The position numbers were made by a program, and so were the translations under genes. A stretch of 64,000 nt of DNA from Lachnospiraceae bacterium (lineage in GTDB: Bacteria > Bacillota > Clostridia > Lachnospirales > Lachnospiraceae): contig JAEDCQ010000008.1 of the NCBI GenBank assembly GCA_016294075.1, positions 10,731-74,730 of the forward strand. Reading direction: 5' to 3'. Of this stretch, positions 1 to 9,823 are shown piece by piece (the stretch's first letter is position 1; each line of letters opens with the position of its first letter). The notes beneath the pieces are model-generated. The model was not told where the DNA came from, did no database searches, and was given only the letters and a program-made list of their open reading frames with translations.

Positions 1-234
1 GAACAGGAAGCATTGGATTTAATTATTCCGAAGTATGTAACAAGCCTTATATATGGCGGCATGGTAGAATCTGTCGCCAGTGAGAACGGAGCCAGAATGC
101 AGGCAATGGATTCTGCAACGAGTAACGCGGAGGAATTGGTTGGTAAGCTGACTTTACAATATAACCGTGCACGTCAGGGTTCTATTACACAGGAATTAAC
201 AGAAATTATAGCTGGGGCAAATGCAATCTCCTGA
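1..234 (+). CDS. atpG: ATP synthase F1 gamma subunit, C-terminal part (cut by window edge)
   Basis: The reading frame is open from base 1 and encodes the last 77 residues of the F1 gamma subunit, the central shaft that couples proton flow through F0 to catalysis in F1. The end of the protein carries the family's C-terminal helix signature: an SENGARMQAMDSAT stretch followed by LQYNRARQGSITQEL and a final EIIAGA segment. The start lies outside the window. It is followed after 51 bases by atpD, the usual atpG-atpD-atpC order, so one operon is expected, with atpA and the F0 genes to the left. Family assignment is secure; only completeness is lacking. Confidence 0.95.
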   Translation, partial: EQEALDLIIPKYVTSLIYGGMVESVASENGARMQAMDSATSNAEELVGKLTLQYNRARQGSITQELTEIIAGANAIS

Positions 235-261
235 TGAAGATTGCACTCCACAGTTTGATAA

Positions 262-1677
<1,416 letters not shown>

Positions 1678-1739
1678 AACGTGTTTATCTGGGGAAGAAT
1701 GATTTAGATTATTCTTTCAGGGATTATGTAGAGGAAAAT

Positions 1740-2147
1740 ATGGCAGACGAGAATAAAAAATTTGATCTAAAAATTATCACTCCTGACCGTATGTTTTACG
1801 AGGGATGCGCAGAAATGGTAGAGTTTAATACAACGGAAGGAGAAATCGGAATTTATAAGAACCATATTCCGATGACCGTTATTATTAAACCCGGTATTCT
1901 GTCCATTACGGAAGGAGAAGAAGTAAAGCATGCAGCGCTGCATTCCGGATTTGTTGAAATTCTGCAGGATAAGGTTACGATTCTTGCAGAAGTTATTGAA
2001 TGGCCGGATGAGATTGATGAAAAGCGTGCAGAAGCAGCATTAGACAGAGCGCAGGAGCGTATTCGCAATAAAGATCCAAAAACGGATATGGCACGTGCAG
2101 AAACTGCGCTTCTTCGTGCTATGGCACGAATTAATGTTTTAAAATAA
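1740..2147 (+). CDS. atpC: ATP synthase F1 epsilon subunit
   Basis: The 135-residue protein is the epsilon subunit, which sits on the gamma shaft and inhibits ATP hydrolysis. The N-terminal beta-sandwich (about residues 8-90) contains the family pattern TPDRMFYEG, TEGEIGIYKNHIP and HSGFVEI. The C-terminal helical hairpin (about 95-135) follows. It ends the atp operon: a strong inverted repeat begins 23 bases after its stop. Length and gene order are normal and nothing appears truncated. Confidence 0.95.
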   Translation: MADENKKFDLKIITPDRMFYEGCAEMVEFNTTEGEIGIYKNHIPMTVIIKPGILSITEGEEVKHAALHSGFVEILQDKVTILAEVIEWPDEIDEKRAEAALDRAQERIRNKDPKTDMARAETALLRAMARINVLK

Positions 2148-2170
2148 ACAGCCGGAAAAAAGCTAATTCC

Positions 2171-2208
2171 ATATGAGGGGCATCACATTCATGTGATGCC
2201 CCTCATAT
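2171..2208 (+). terminator. Hairpin terminator after the atp operon
   Basis: A perfect 18-bp inverted repeat (2171-2188 with 2191-2208, core GAGGGGCATCACA) lies just downstream of atpC. It lacks a clear T-run afterwards (ATATTATAAC), so it may stop RNA polymerase imperfectly or protect the 3' end. Confidence 0.7.
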
Positions 2209-2240
2209 ATTATAACAAGAACCTTTTTAGGAGCATTGTT

Positions 2241-2612
2241 TTGAAAAATGACGTTATTTTACCTTTTTATATGGCATATCCATATCCATATGCTTATGAT
2301 GAGCAAATGAAGAGAATGCAGGACTTAGAATATTTACAGCAGCTATATCCGAAAGAAGCTAAAAATATCTTAAAAAAGGTAATGCTTCATCTGGAGCCTA
2401 TCGATTATTCGGGAAGCTTTTTGTATGATGAGTATCCGGATCAGCTTATGATGTACAGAGTTGTTGCATCCATTTGGGAGGAGATGAAAAAGGATGCAAA
2501 AAATAAAGGAGAACAGTGGAGTAAAGAGAAAGAGATGTGGATGCAGGATATGATTAAGCTGGTACTGTATCTGGAAATTTTTAAAAGAAGATGTGATAAA
2601 AAATATTACTAA
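2241..2612 (+). CDS. Small conserved-type protein of unknown function
   Basis: I read this as a 123-residue protein starting at TTG 2241. An AGGAG ribosome site at 2229-2233 sits 7 bases upstream of it. A longer reading from GTG 2193 would begin inside the atp terminator, and the first ATG (2271) has no ribosome site. The N-terminus is unusual, with repeated YP/YPYAY before an acidic-basic helical body (DLEYLQQLYPKEAKNILKKV near residues 30-50). A Trp/Lys-rich middle and a basic C-terminus (FKRRCDKKYY) follow. There is no signal peptide or membrane span. The architecture resembles small conserved proteins I associate with Lachnospiraceae. Function unknown. It lies between the atp operon and a large membrane-anchored protein and may share a transcript with either. 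Confidence 0.72.
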   Translation: MKNDVILPFYMAYPYPYAYDEQMKRMQDLEYLQQLYPKEAKNILKKVMLHLEPIDYSGSFLYDEYPDQLMMYRVVASIWEEMKKDAKNKGEQWSKEKEMWMQDMIKLVLYLEIFKRRCDKKYY

Positions 2613-2647
2613 GGGATAATGGAATTGGGAGAAGTTTCAGAATGTTG

Positions 2648-2676
2648 TTGTGAAAAAAAGAAAAAAACAGTACACT
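2648..2676 (+). promoter_or_regulatory. Candidate sigma-A promoter for the 858-residue protein gene
   Basis: TTGTGA (2648-2653) and TACACT (2671-2676) are separated by 17 bases, with the start codon 36 bases further on. The -10 box is only 4/6, so this is tentative. Confidence 0.4.
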
Positions 2677-2712
2677 AGAAGAGATGGGAATATACATTGA
2701 AGGAAAGAAATT

Positions 2713-5289
2713 ATGAATAGAAACTGGATTAGATATATTGTTATCATAGTAGTGTTTATTGCAGCGCTGTTTATTTTTTCTATTGTTTTGAATCAGGGAA
2801 ATACGGATATGACAATGGAAATGCCCCCGGCATCTCTGCCGACAGCCTGTGTGTTTATTGAGGAACAGAAGGTAAATGAGATGCATGGATATGTGCAGCG
2901 TATGGAAGCAGACTCAATACGTGATGTACTGACTCCAATCGGAGAGGATAGAAAAATTTTCTTGCAGATTGATTTATACGGACAGAAATTACAGGAAATC
3001 AGATACGAGGTCAGGAGTATTGACGGAGAGCGATTGATAGAAGATTCCCGTGTGACGGATTATGTTAAGTCAGATGATGCAGTGACTGCTGCAGTAAGCC
3101 TAAAAGACTTAATCAGCGAAAATAAAGAATACAATTTCATTTTAATCCTGACTTTAAACGACGGAAGAGAAGTCTATTATTATACCAGGGTAATCCAGTG
3201 TGATAATTCCCTGACTTCGGCAAAGCTGGGCTTTGTTTCGGATTTTCATAGAAAAACCTTTGATAAAGAGGCGGCAAAGGAATTGGCACTTTATCTGGAA
3301 CCCGGTTCTGAGGGTGATAATACGAATTTTGGTAACGTGGATATTCATAGTAACCTGAACCAGGTAAGCTGGGGGAATATGGATATTAACGAAATAAGTG
3401 AGCCGTCAATCAGCATATGTGAACTGAGTCAGAATATGGCATCTGTCAGACTGGAATCGATTGTACAGGTTAAAAACGGGAAAAATACAAGTTTATATCG
3501 GATTGCGGAGTTTTACCGGATACGATATACAAAGGAACGATTTTATCTCTTAAATTTTAATCGTACAATGGAAGAAATTTTTTCAATGGAAAAAAACTCC
3601 TTTGCCAATGATAAAATTGTCCTTGGCATTCAAAAGGAGAATATTAAAATAGCAGAAAGTGATGGCGGGGATATTCTGGCATTTGTCAATGCAGGAAGGC
3701 TTTATTGCTATAATGTATCCGAAAATAAACTCGCGCAGCTATATGCTTTTTTTGATGATGATAATTTCGATGCCCGGACATATTATAATATGTCAGACAT
3801 AAAAATTCTGGATGTGGAGGAAAACGGTAATGTATCCTTTATGGTGTATGGATATATGAATCGAGGAACTCATGAGGGAGAAGTCGGAATTGAAGTATCA
3901 TATTACAATAGTTTATTAAATACGATTGAGGAGCAGATTTTCATTTCTTATGACAAATCACCACAGATTCTTATGAGTGATTTGGAAAAACTGTCTTATA
4001 GGAACAGAAAGAATGAATTGTTTCTATTTATGGATGCTGCTATTTATAAGGTCGGAATTGACTCGAAGGAATGCACGGGCATTGTTACCGGACTGAATGA
4101 AGAGAACTTCTATGTGTCCGAAAGTAATATGATGGCTGTGTGGCAGGATGACAATGAGAAACCGGCGGCAAAGAGCCTGACGTTAATGAATCTAAATACC
4201 GAAGAAATGATGCGTATTGCAGCTTCACAGGATGAATATTGTAAAGCAATCGGTTTCATGAACGAGGATATAATCTATGGCCTTGTAAATGAAAATGATA
4301 TAAGTGTTGACAGCTTTGGAACATATATCATTCCGATGAAAGAATTAATCATACAGGCTCAGGACGGGAAGAAGCTTAAAAACTATCGTAACGAAGATAT
4401 CTATATTCTGGAAGGGGAAATAAACGGAAATCAGTTAAATCTTAAAAGAGCAAAAGGGTCTCGTAATGAGGGCGAAGACAAAGAAACTGACGGAATGAAT
4501 GAATTTGTGCCCTTGGAACTGACTCCTGCAACGGATGATCAGATTACCAGTAATATGGAGGAAGAAGAAGGGACAAATAAAATAGCAGCCGCAGTTACCG
4601 ATTTGTTTGAGACAATCCAACAGATTGAGTTAAAAAAGGAAATAGATGTAAAGGCATTGAAATTTTTGACTCCTAAAGAAGTCATGTATGAAGGGGCAAG
4701 AAGCCTTACGTTGGAGCCGGGAAATATCTCAAACCGTTATTATGTATATACAAAAGGAAGACTGTCAGATATATATTCTGACCCCGGCAAAGCAGTATTA
4801 TATGCATATGATAATGCCGGTACGGTTTTGGATGACCGCGGGAATGAAATATACCGTCGTGGAGAGCTGGTTGCTCGAAACCAGATTATGGCAATTAAGG
4901 AAGCAGCAGTAACGGAGGAAAAAAATTCTCTGGCAGTCTGTCTGGATACTATTCTTCAATATGAGGGAATTTCCAGAAATACGGAATTTATGCTGGAACA
5001 GGGGCAGAGCACAAAGGAAATTCTGCAAAATAATTTAAAGGACTGTATCATATTGAATATGAAGGGCTGCACATTGGATGCCATGTTGTATTATGTTAAT
5101 CAGGATATCCCGGTGCTTGCATTAAAGGATGCACAAACGGCTGTGTTGATAATCGGATTTAATCAGCAGAATGTGGTGCTTATGGACCCCGAAAACGGTA
5201 AGATTTATAAAAAAGGGCTTAATGATTCGAGAGAGATGTTTGAAGAGAATGGTAATTGCTTTATGACCTATGCGGCAGTCAGTAAATAA
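2713..5289 (+). CDS. Membrane-anchored 858-residue protein with C-terminal C39-peptidase-like (probably inactive) domain
   Basis: The protein begins with a short basic segment and one membrane span (about residues 8-27), so most of it should lie outside the membrane. A long beta-rich middle (about 40-600) has no repeat or family that I recognise. The last ~130 residues look like a bacteriocin-type C39 cysteine peptidase fold: SLAVCLDTILQYEG near residue 739, GCTLDAMLYYVNQDIPVLAL near 785-805, then TAVLIIGFNQQNVVLMDPENG near 809-829. Lined up by eye with active C39 proteins, the catalytic Cys position falls on Ser739 and the catalytic His position on Thr809, so the domain is likely a non-enzymatic relative. 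A GAAGGAAAG ribosome site precedes the ATG. A perfect terminator overlaps the stop codon. Function unknown; the peptidase-like reading is inference. Confidence 0.75.
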   Translation: MNRNWIRYIVIIVVFIAALFIFSIVLNQGNTDMTMEMPPASLPTACVFIEEQKVNEMHGYVQRMEADSIRDVLTPIGEDRKIFLQIDLYGQKLQEIRYEVRSIDGERLIEDSRVTDYVKSDDAVTAAVSLKDLISENKEYNFILILTLNDGREVYYYTRVIQCDNSLTSAKLGFVSDFHRKTFDKEAAKELALYLEPGSEGDNTNFGNVDIHSNLNQVSWGNMDINEISEPSISICELSQNMASVRLESIVQVKNGKNTSLYRIAEFYRIRYTKERFYLLNFNRTMEEIFSMEKNSFANDKIVLGIQKENIKIAESDGGDILAFVNAGRLYCYNVSENKLAQLYAFFDDDNFDARTYYNMSDIKILDVEENGNVSFMVYGYMNRGTHEGEVGIEVSYYNSLLNTIEEQIFISYDKSPQILMSDLEKLSYRNRKNELFLFMDAAIYKVGIDSKECTGIVTGLNEENFYVSESNMMAVWQDDNEKPAAKSLTLMNLNTEEMMRIAASQDEYCKAIGFMNEDIIYGLVNENDISVDSFGTYIIPMKELIIQAQDGKKLKNYRNEDIYILEGEINGNQLNLKRAKGSRNEGEDKETDGMNEFVPLELTPATDDQITSNMEEEEGTNKIAAAVTDLFETIQQIELKKEIDVKALKFLTPKEVMYEGARSLTLEPGNISNRYYVYTKGRLSDIYSDPGKAVLYAYDNAGTVLDDRGNEIYRRGELVARNQIMAIKEAAVTEEKNSLAVCLDTILQYEGISRNTEFMLEQGQSTKEILQNNLKDCIILNMKGCTLDAMLYYVNQDIPVLALKDAQTAVLIIGFNQQNVVLMDPENGKIYKKGLNDSREMFEENGNCFMTYAAVSK

Positions 5290-5305
5290 ATACTGACTGC
5301 CGTTT
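5273..5305 (+). terminator. Intrinsic terminator overlapping a stop codon
   Basis: A perfect 12-bp stem (CGGCAGTCAGTA, 5273-5284, with 5291-5302) and a 6-base loop are followed by TTTATAAT. The TAA stop of the 858-residue gene lies inside the loop region (5287-5289). Confidence 0.85.
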
Positions 5306-5321
5306 ATAATATTTCTCTGTT

Positions 5322-5807
5322 TTATTGTATCGGAAAGAGTATTTGTTTGTATTTTGTAAGAGCGGTCAACAATAACATACCCAATATTCCGCATGAAATG
5401 ACTTCACCTATCGTCACAGTAATAAATGAGAACCAGATAGGTTGTATGCCATACGCATAGAAAAGTACAACGGGAACAATCAGTGCATTTGATAAGACAG
5501 GACCAACCGGGGCAAGCCACTTATTTTTCCGCAACAGATGTGTTGCGATGGCACCAATCAAGGTTGCAATGCTTCCGAAAATAATGTCTAACAGTGCACA
5601 TCCTGTCAGGATATTGCTTAGAAGACATCCGATAAAAAGTCCGGGTATGGCGGCAGGTGTAAAATAGGGAAGAATACAGAGACTTTCCGAGAAACGGACC
5701 TGTACGGCATAATTTGCGAGCCCAAGTGAATTGGCAAAAAAAGTCAATACGACATAGAGTGCGGCAATTATTGCCGCTTGTGTGAGGTAGGTAACATTTT
5801 TTCTCAT
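5322..5807 (-). CDS. queT: QueT-family queuosine precursor transporter (substrate-binding S component)
   Basis: This 161-residue hydrophobic protein is an ECF-type S component thought to import a queuosine precursor such as preQ1. Features are the N-terminal TQAAIIAALYVVLTFFANSLGLA span, the family-typical VQVRFSESLCILPYFTPAAIPGLFIGC region and about five to six membrane segments. I choose ATG 5807 (MRKNVTYL) because an AAGGAG site lies 7 bases upstream; longer readings run into the riboswitch. The preQ1-I element directly in front is strong independent support for the substrate. No energising ECF module is in this window; it is normally shared and encoded elsewhere. Confidence 0.92.
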   Translation of the reverse strand: MRKNVTYLTQAAIIAALYVVLTFFANSLGLANYAVQVRFSESLCILPYFTPAAIPGLFIGCLLSNILTGCALLDIIFGSIATLIGAIATHLLRKNKWLAPVGPVLSNALIVPVVLFYAYGIQPIWFSFITVTIGEVISCGILGMLLLTALTKYKQILFPIQ

Positions 5808-5813
5808 TTTGAT

Positions 5814-5858
5814 TCTCCTTAGTTTTGTTTTACGTGTGGATGGTTTCGAACACACGGT
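5814..5858 (-). promoter_or_regulatory. preQ1-I riboswitch upstream of queT
   Basis: On the minus strand the leader reads CCGTGTG-TTCGAAACCATC-CACACG-TAAAACAAAACTA-AGGAG. That is the preQ1 class I layout: a short P1 stem (CGTGTG with CACACG), a conserved loop containing TTCGAAACCATC, and an A-rich tail ending ACTAAGGAG that folds back into the loop as a pseudoknot. The tail runs into the ribosome site of queT, so ligand binding should hide the site and lower translation when preQ1 is plentiful. Motif identity is from memory of the class, not from a covariance search. Confidence 0.9.
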
Positions 5859-5885
5859 TTTGCTATGAAGTACATAACGCTGTCA

Positions 5886-5913
5886 AGTATACCATTTGTT
5901 TTTCAAATGTCAA
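5886..5913 (-). promoter_or_regulatory. Sigma-A promoter for the queT riboswitch transcript
   Basis: On the minus strand a perfect TTGACA (5913-5908) and TATACT (5891-5886) are separated by 16 bases. Transcription would begin near 5879, just upstream of the riboswitch stem. Confidence 0.78.
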
Positions 5914-6077
5914 GAACAAATGAGCCCCATACATACTGTATTTATGAATTCTTTGTGAAATTTAGATTTCTTTCATTATTATAAATAAAAAAGGCGTGAT
6001 ATACTATATAAGGATTTTCTAAATAAAGTAGGAAATTTATATTGATACATAGTCTGAGTGAAATAGGGTGGATAAAC

Positions 6078-7847
6078 ATGATTAAGATTTTAAGTAAGAA
6101 TATCGGGAAATATAAAAAAGCATCTTTCTTAACACCATGTTGTATGATAATGGAAGTTTTGATGGAGGTGCTTATTCCGTTTGTGACGGCATCTATTATC
6201 GATAAAGGAATTGAAGCCGGAAATATGGAAAAAATTCTGCTTTACGGAACCATAATGCTTTTGATGGCATTATGCAGTCTTATATTCGGCTGTCTGGGTG
6301 GAAAATTCGGAGCGGAAGCATCATCAGGATTTGCCTGTAATCTGCGGGAAGCCATGTATCGTAATATACAGACTTTTTCATTCTCCAACATTGATAAATT
6401 CAGTACAGCAGGTCTTGTAACGCGAATGACAACAGATGTTACAAATGTACAGAATGCATATCAGATGATTCTGCGTATTGCGGTACGCGCTCCCATGACA
6501 CTTATTATCAGTATGGTGATGTGCTTTGTAATCAATGCAAAACTCAGCAGGATATTTTTGGTTGCGATTGTAGTATTGGGGATTGCCCTGTTTTTCCTTG
6601 TTAAAAGCTGTATGAATCTTTTTAGGCAGGTATTTGAAAAGTATGATGACTTAAATGCGTCCGTACAGGAAAATGTTTCGGCAATCCGCGTTGTAAAGGC
6701 TTTTGTAAGAGAAAAATTTGAAAATGAAAAATTTATTCATGCAGCAGAGAAGCTTGCCAAAATGTTTATTAAAGCGGAGAGTACGATTGTATTAAATGCC
6801 CCCATAATGATGCTTGTTGTATATGGCTGCATGATTGGCTTATCATGGTTTGGCGCACAGTATATTGTGATAGGAGAGCTTACAACCGGTGAACTGACTT
6901 CTTTATTTACATATGTGATGAGCGTGCTTATGTCACTTATGATGCTGTCCATGATTTTTGTTATGTTGACAATGAGTGCGGCAAGCGCAAGACGAATTGC
7001 AGAGGTATTGGAGGAAAAGGCGGATATTGTAAATCCGAAGAATCCCGTGATGAAGGTTACAGATGGGAAAATAGAATTTAAAGATGTAAGTTTTTCCTAT
7101 AAAAAAGGCAGCGGTGAAAACACGCTGACGGATATAAATTTTACGATAGAAAGTGGAGAGACAATCGGTATTATCGGCGGTACAGGATGCGGTAAATCTA
7201 CTTTGGTGAATCTAATCAGTCGTTTATATGATGTGAATACGGGAACTGTCTGTGTAGGCGGAGTAGATGTAAGGGAATATGATTTGGATGTTCTCAGAAA
7301 TGAGGTTGCGGCTGTATTGCAAAAAAATGTACTCTTTTCCGGAACCGTATTGGAAAACCTGCGTTGGGGAAAAGAAGATGCGACATTGGAGGAATGTAAG
7401 GAAGCCTGTGTTTCGGCATGTGCGGATGAATTTATTGAGAAAATGCCGGACGGATATGAAAGCCGGATTGAACAAGGGGGAAGCAATGTTTCCGGGGGAC
7501 AGAAGCAGCGTCTCTGTATTGCAAGGGCTTTATTAAAGCACCCGAAGATATTGATTCTGGATGATTCCACAAGCGCGGTTGATACCGCAACGGATGCAAG
7601 AATAAGGGAAGCGTTTGCTAAAAAAATCCCCGGGACTACAAAGCTTATTATTGCACAGAGAATTTCCAGTGTAGAGAATGCAGACCGTATTATGGTTATG
7701 GAAGACGGCAGAATAGATGCTTTCGATACACATGAAGAATTACTGCGGACAAATCCGATTTATCAGGAAATTTACGAAACACAGACAAAGGGTGGCGGTG
7801 ATTTTGATGAACCGCATGATAATAAAAACGGAAGAGAGGAGGAATAG
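6078..7847 (+). CDS. ABC exporter half-transporter, degenerate-site subunit
   Basis: The 589-residue protein has six predicted membrane helices (about residues 15-310) followed by an ATPase domain. Walker A is GGTGCGKST near residue 367, the signature VSGGQKQR near 471 and Walker B LILDDST near 491. The residue after Walker B is Asp instead of the catalytic Glu, which marks the degenerate site of heterodimeric type IV exporters such as BmrC/BmrD or LmrC/LmrD. I start at ATG 6078, preceded by AGGGTGG, rather than upstream at 6042. The partner gene begins 2 bases after this stop, so the two are co-translated. Substrate unknown; drug or lipid export is the usual role. Confidence 0.93.
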   Translation: MIKILSKNIGKYKKASFLTPCCMIMEVLMEVLIPFVTASIIDKGIEAGNMEKILLYGTIMLLMALCSLIFGCLGGKFGAEASSGFACNLREAMYRNIQTFSFSNIDKFSTAGLVTRMTTDVTNVQNAYQMILRIAVRAPMTLIISMVMCFVINAKLSRIFLVAIVVLGIALFFLVKSCMNLFRQVFEKYDDLNASVQENVSAIRVVKAFVREKFENEKFIHAAEKLAKMFIKAESTIVLNAPIMMLVVYGCMIGLSWFGAQYIVIGELTTGELTSLFTYVMSVLMSLMMLSMIFVMLTMSAASARRIAEVLEEKADIVNPKNPVMKVTDGKIEFKDVSFSYKKGSGENTLTDINFTIESGETIGIIGGTGCGKSTLVNLISRLYDVNTGTVCVGGVDVREYDLDVLRNEVAAVLQKNVLFSGTVLENLRWGKEDATLEECKEACVSACADEFIEKMPDGYESRIEQGGSNVSGGQKQRLCIARALLKHPKILILDDSTSAVDTATDARIREAFAKKIPGTTKLIIAQRISSVENADRIMVMEDGRIDAFDTHEELLRTNPIYQEIYETQTKGGGDFDEPHDNKNGREEE

Positions 7848-7849
7848 GG

Positions 7850-9787
7850 ATGGCAGAAACAGTCAGAACGGTTAAACCGGTAAAGGGACATATGAAGGGC
7901 GGCCCTATGGGTCCCAAACCAAAAGTAAAAAATCCGGGAAAAACTTTCAGGCGTCTGATAGAGTATACGTTCTCGGGGTATAAGCTTCATTTTGCAGTTG
8001 TAATTATCTGTATTCTGGCATCGTCTCTGGCAACGCTTCGCGGAACCTGGTTTATGAAGGAATTGATTGATGACTACATTCTTCCTCTTACTAAGATGCA
8101 GACTCCTGATTTTATTCCGCTTTTAAAAGCACTTATTTCTTTGGCGGCGGTTTATGCAGCGGGAGTAGTCTGTTCGTATGCATACAGCCGTATTATGGTT
8201 GGCATCAGCCAGGGAACAATGAAGAAGCTGCGTATTGATTTATTTACACATATGGAGTCGCTTCCGATTAAATATTTTGATACACATGCCCATGGAGACA
8301 TTATGTCCGTTTATACGAATGATGTGGATACACTCCGCCAGTTAATCGGACAGAGTATCCCGCAGTTAATCAGCTCGCTTGTAACAATTATTTCTACCTT
8401 TATCATGATGCTTGTACTTGACATTCCTTTGACAATACTTACCGTCCTGATGATTGGCCTTACTCTGTTTGTGACAGCAAAGCTGGGGGGACGTTCCATT
8501 CATTATTTTTCAAAGCAGCAGGGTGATTTGGGAAAAGTGAATGGCTATATCGAAGAAATGCTGGAAGGCCAGAAGGTAGTCAAGGTATTCTGCCGTGAAG
8601 AAAAGAGTATGGAAGCCTTCCGTGTATTGAATGATGAGCTTCGGGACAGTGCATATAATGCGAATATGTTTGTAAATATTATGGGGCCGATTAACAATAA
8701 CCTCGGACATTTAAGTTATGTATTATGTGCGGTTATAGGGGCGATATTGACTTTAAAACAGATAACCTCATTGACAATAGGCGGGCTTGTTTCATTCCTG
8801 ACATTAAATAAGAATTTTTCCATGCCTGTTTCGCAGGTCAGCCAGCAGATGAACAGTATTATTATGGCATTGGCCGGGGCAGAACGGGTATTTGAGTTGT
8901 TAGACGCTGAACAGGAAGTTGATGACGGATATGTGGAATTGGTAAATGCAGAAGAAAATGAAGCCGGATTGCTTGTCGAAACAGAAAGAAGAACCGGAAT
9001 CTGGGCATGGAAGCATCCGCATATGCAGACGGGAGAAGTTACTTATACACGTCTGGAAGGCGATATTGTTTTTGACGATGTTGATTTTGGCTATAATGAT
9101 GAAAAAATGGTACTTCACAATATCAAGCTGTTCGCAACACCCGGTCAGAAAATTGCATTTGTGGGAAGCACCGGTGCGGGTAAAACAACGATTACCAATC
9201 TTATAAACCGATTTTATGATATACAGGATGGAAAGATACGATATGATGACATCAATATTAATAAAATCAGGAAAAACGATTTAAGACGCTCATTGGGAAT
9301 CGTATTGCAGGAGACACACCTATTTACCGGTACGGTTATGGACAATATCCGATACGGAAGATTGGATGCAACAGATGAAGAATGTATTGAAGCTGCAAAG
9401 CTTGCGAATGCACACGGATTTATTAAACGTCTGCCGGAAGGTTACCGGACAATGCTTTCGGGAGACGGTGGAAACTTAAGCCAGGGTCAGAGACAGCTTT
9501 TAGCAATTGCCAGAGCCGCGGTTGCAAATCCTCCTGTATTGATATTGGATGAGGCGACATCGTCTATTGATACCCGTACGGAGAAACTGGTACAGGAAGG
9601 TATGGACAGATTAATGAAAGGACGGACCACGTTTGTAATTGCGCATCGGTTGTCCACAGTACGCAACTCGGATTGTATTATGGTATTAGAGCAGGGAAGA
9701 ATTATAGAGCGCGGAACGCATGAACAGTTAATAGAAGAAAAAGGACGATATTACCAATTATATACCGGAAAGATGATAGGGGCATAA
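7850..9787 (+). CDS. ABC exporter half-transporter, catalytic subunit
   Basis: This 645-residue partner carries a Lys/Pro/Gly-rich N-terminal extension of about 35 residues before six membrane helices. The ATPase domain has Walker A GSTGAGKTT near residue 439, signature LSQGQRQL near 543, Walker B LILDEATSSID near 564 with the catalytic Glu intact, and an AHRLSTV switch His. Together with the upstream gene it should form a heterodimer with one functional and one degenerate ATP site. A segment near residues 345-410 (between the membrane domain and the ATPase) is longer than in many relatives. A terminator follows at once, so the operon is two genes. Confidence 0.93.
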   Translation: MAETVRTVKPVKGHMKGGPMGPKPKVKNPGKTFRRLIEYTFSGYKLHFAVVIICILASSLATLRGTWFMKELIDDYILPLTKMQTPDFIPLLKALISLAAVYAAGVVCSYAYSRIMVGISQGTMKKLRIDLFTHMESLPIKYFDTHAHGDIMSVYTNDVDTLRQLIGQSIPQLISSLVTIISTFIMMLVLDIPLTILTVLMIGLTLFVTAKLGGRSIHYFSKQQGDLGKVNGYIEEMLEGQKVVKVFCREEKSMEAFRVLNDELRDSAYNANMFVNIMGPINNNLGHLSYVLCAVIGAILTLKQITSLTIGGLVSFLTLNKNFSMPVSQVSQQMNSIIMALAGAERVFELLDAEQEVDDGYVELVNAEENEAGLLVETERRTGIWAWKHPHMQTGEVTYTRLEGDIVFDDVDFGYNDEKMVLHNIKLFATPGQKIAFVGSTGAGKTTITNLINRFYDIQDGKIRYDDININKIRKNDLRRSLGIVLQETHLFTGTVMDNIRYGRLDATDEECIEAAKLANAHGFIKRLPEGYRTMLSGDGGNLSQGQRQLLAIARAAVANPPVLILDEATSSIDTRTEKLVQEGMDRLMKGRTTFVIAHRLSTVRNSDCIMVLEQGRIIERGTHEQLIEEKGRYYQLYTGKMIGA

Positions 9788-9790
9788 AAA

Positions 9791-9821
9791 AGAAGACGGG
9801 ATATCCCGCCTTCTTTTTCTT
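9791..9821. terminator. Bidirectional terminator between the ABC operon and prs
   Basis: The stem GAAGACGGGAT/ATCCCGCCTTC is followed by TTTTTCTTTTTT on the plus strand. Read on the minus strand the single mismatch becomes a G-U pair and the stem is followed by six T, so it serves prs as well. Confidence 0.85.
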
Positions 9822-9823
9822 TT

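Noticed and set aside
5881..5886. Second TTGACA on the minus strand upstream of queT
   Set aside because: No acceptable -10 box 16-18 bases downstream; the perfect pair just upstream of it explains the transcript.
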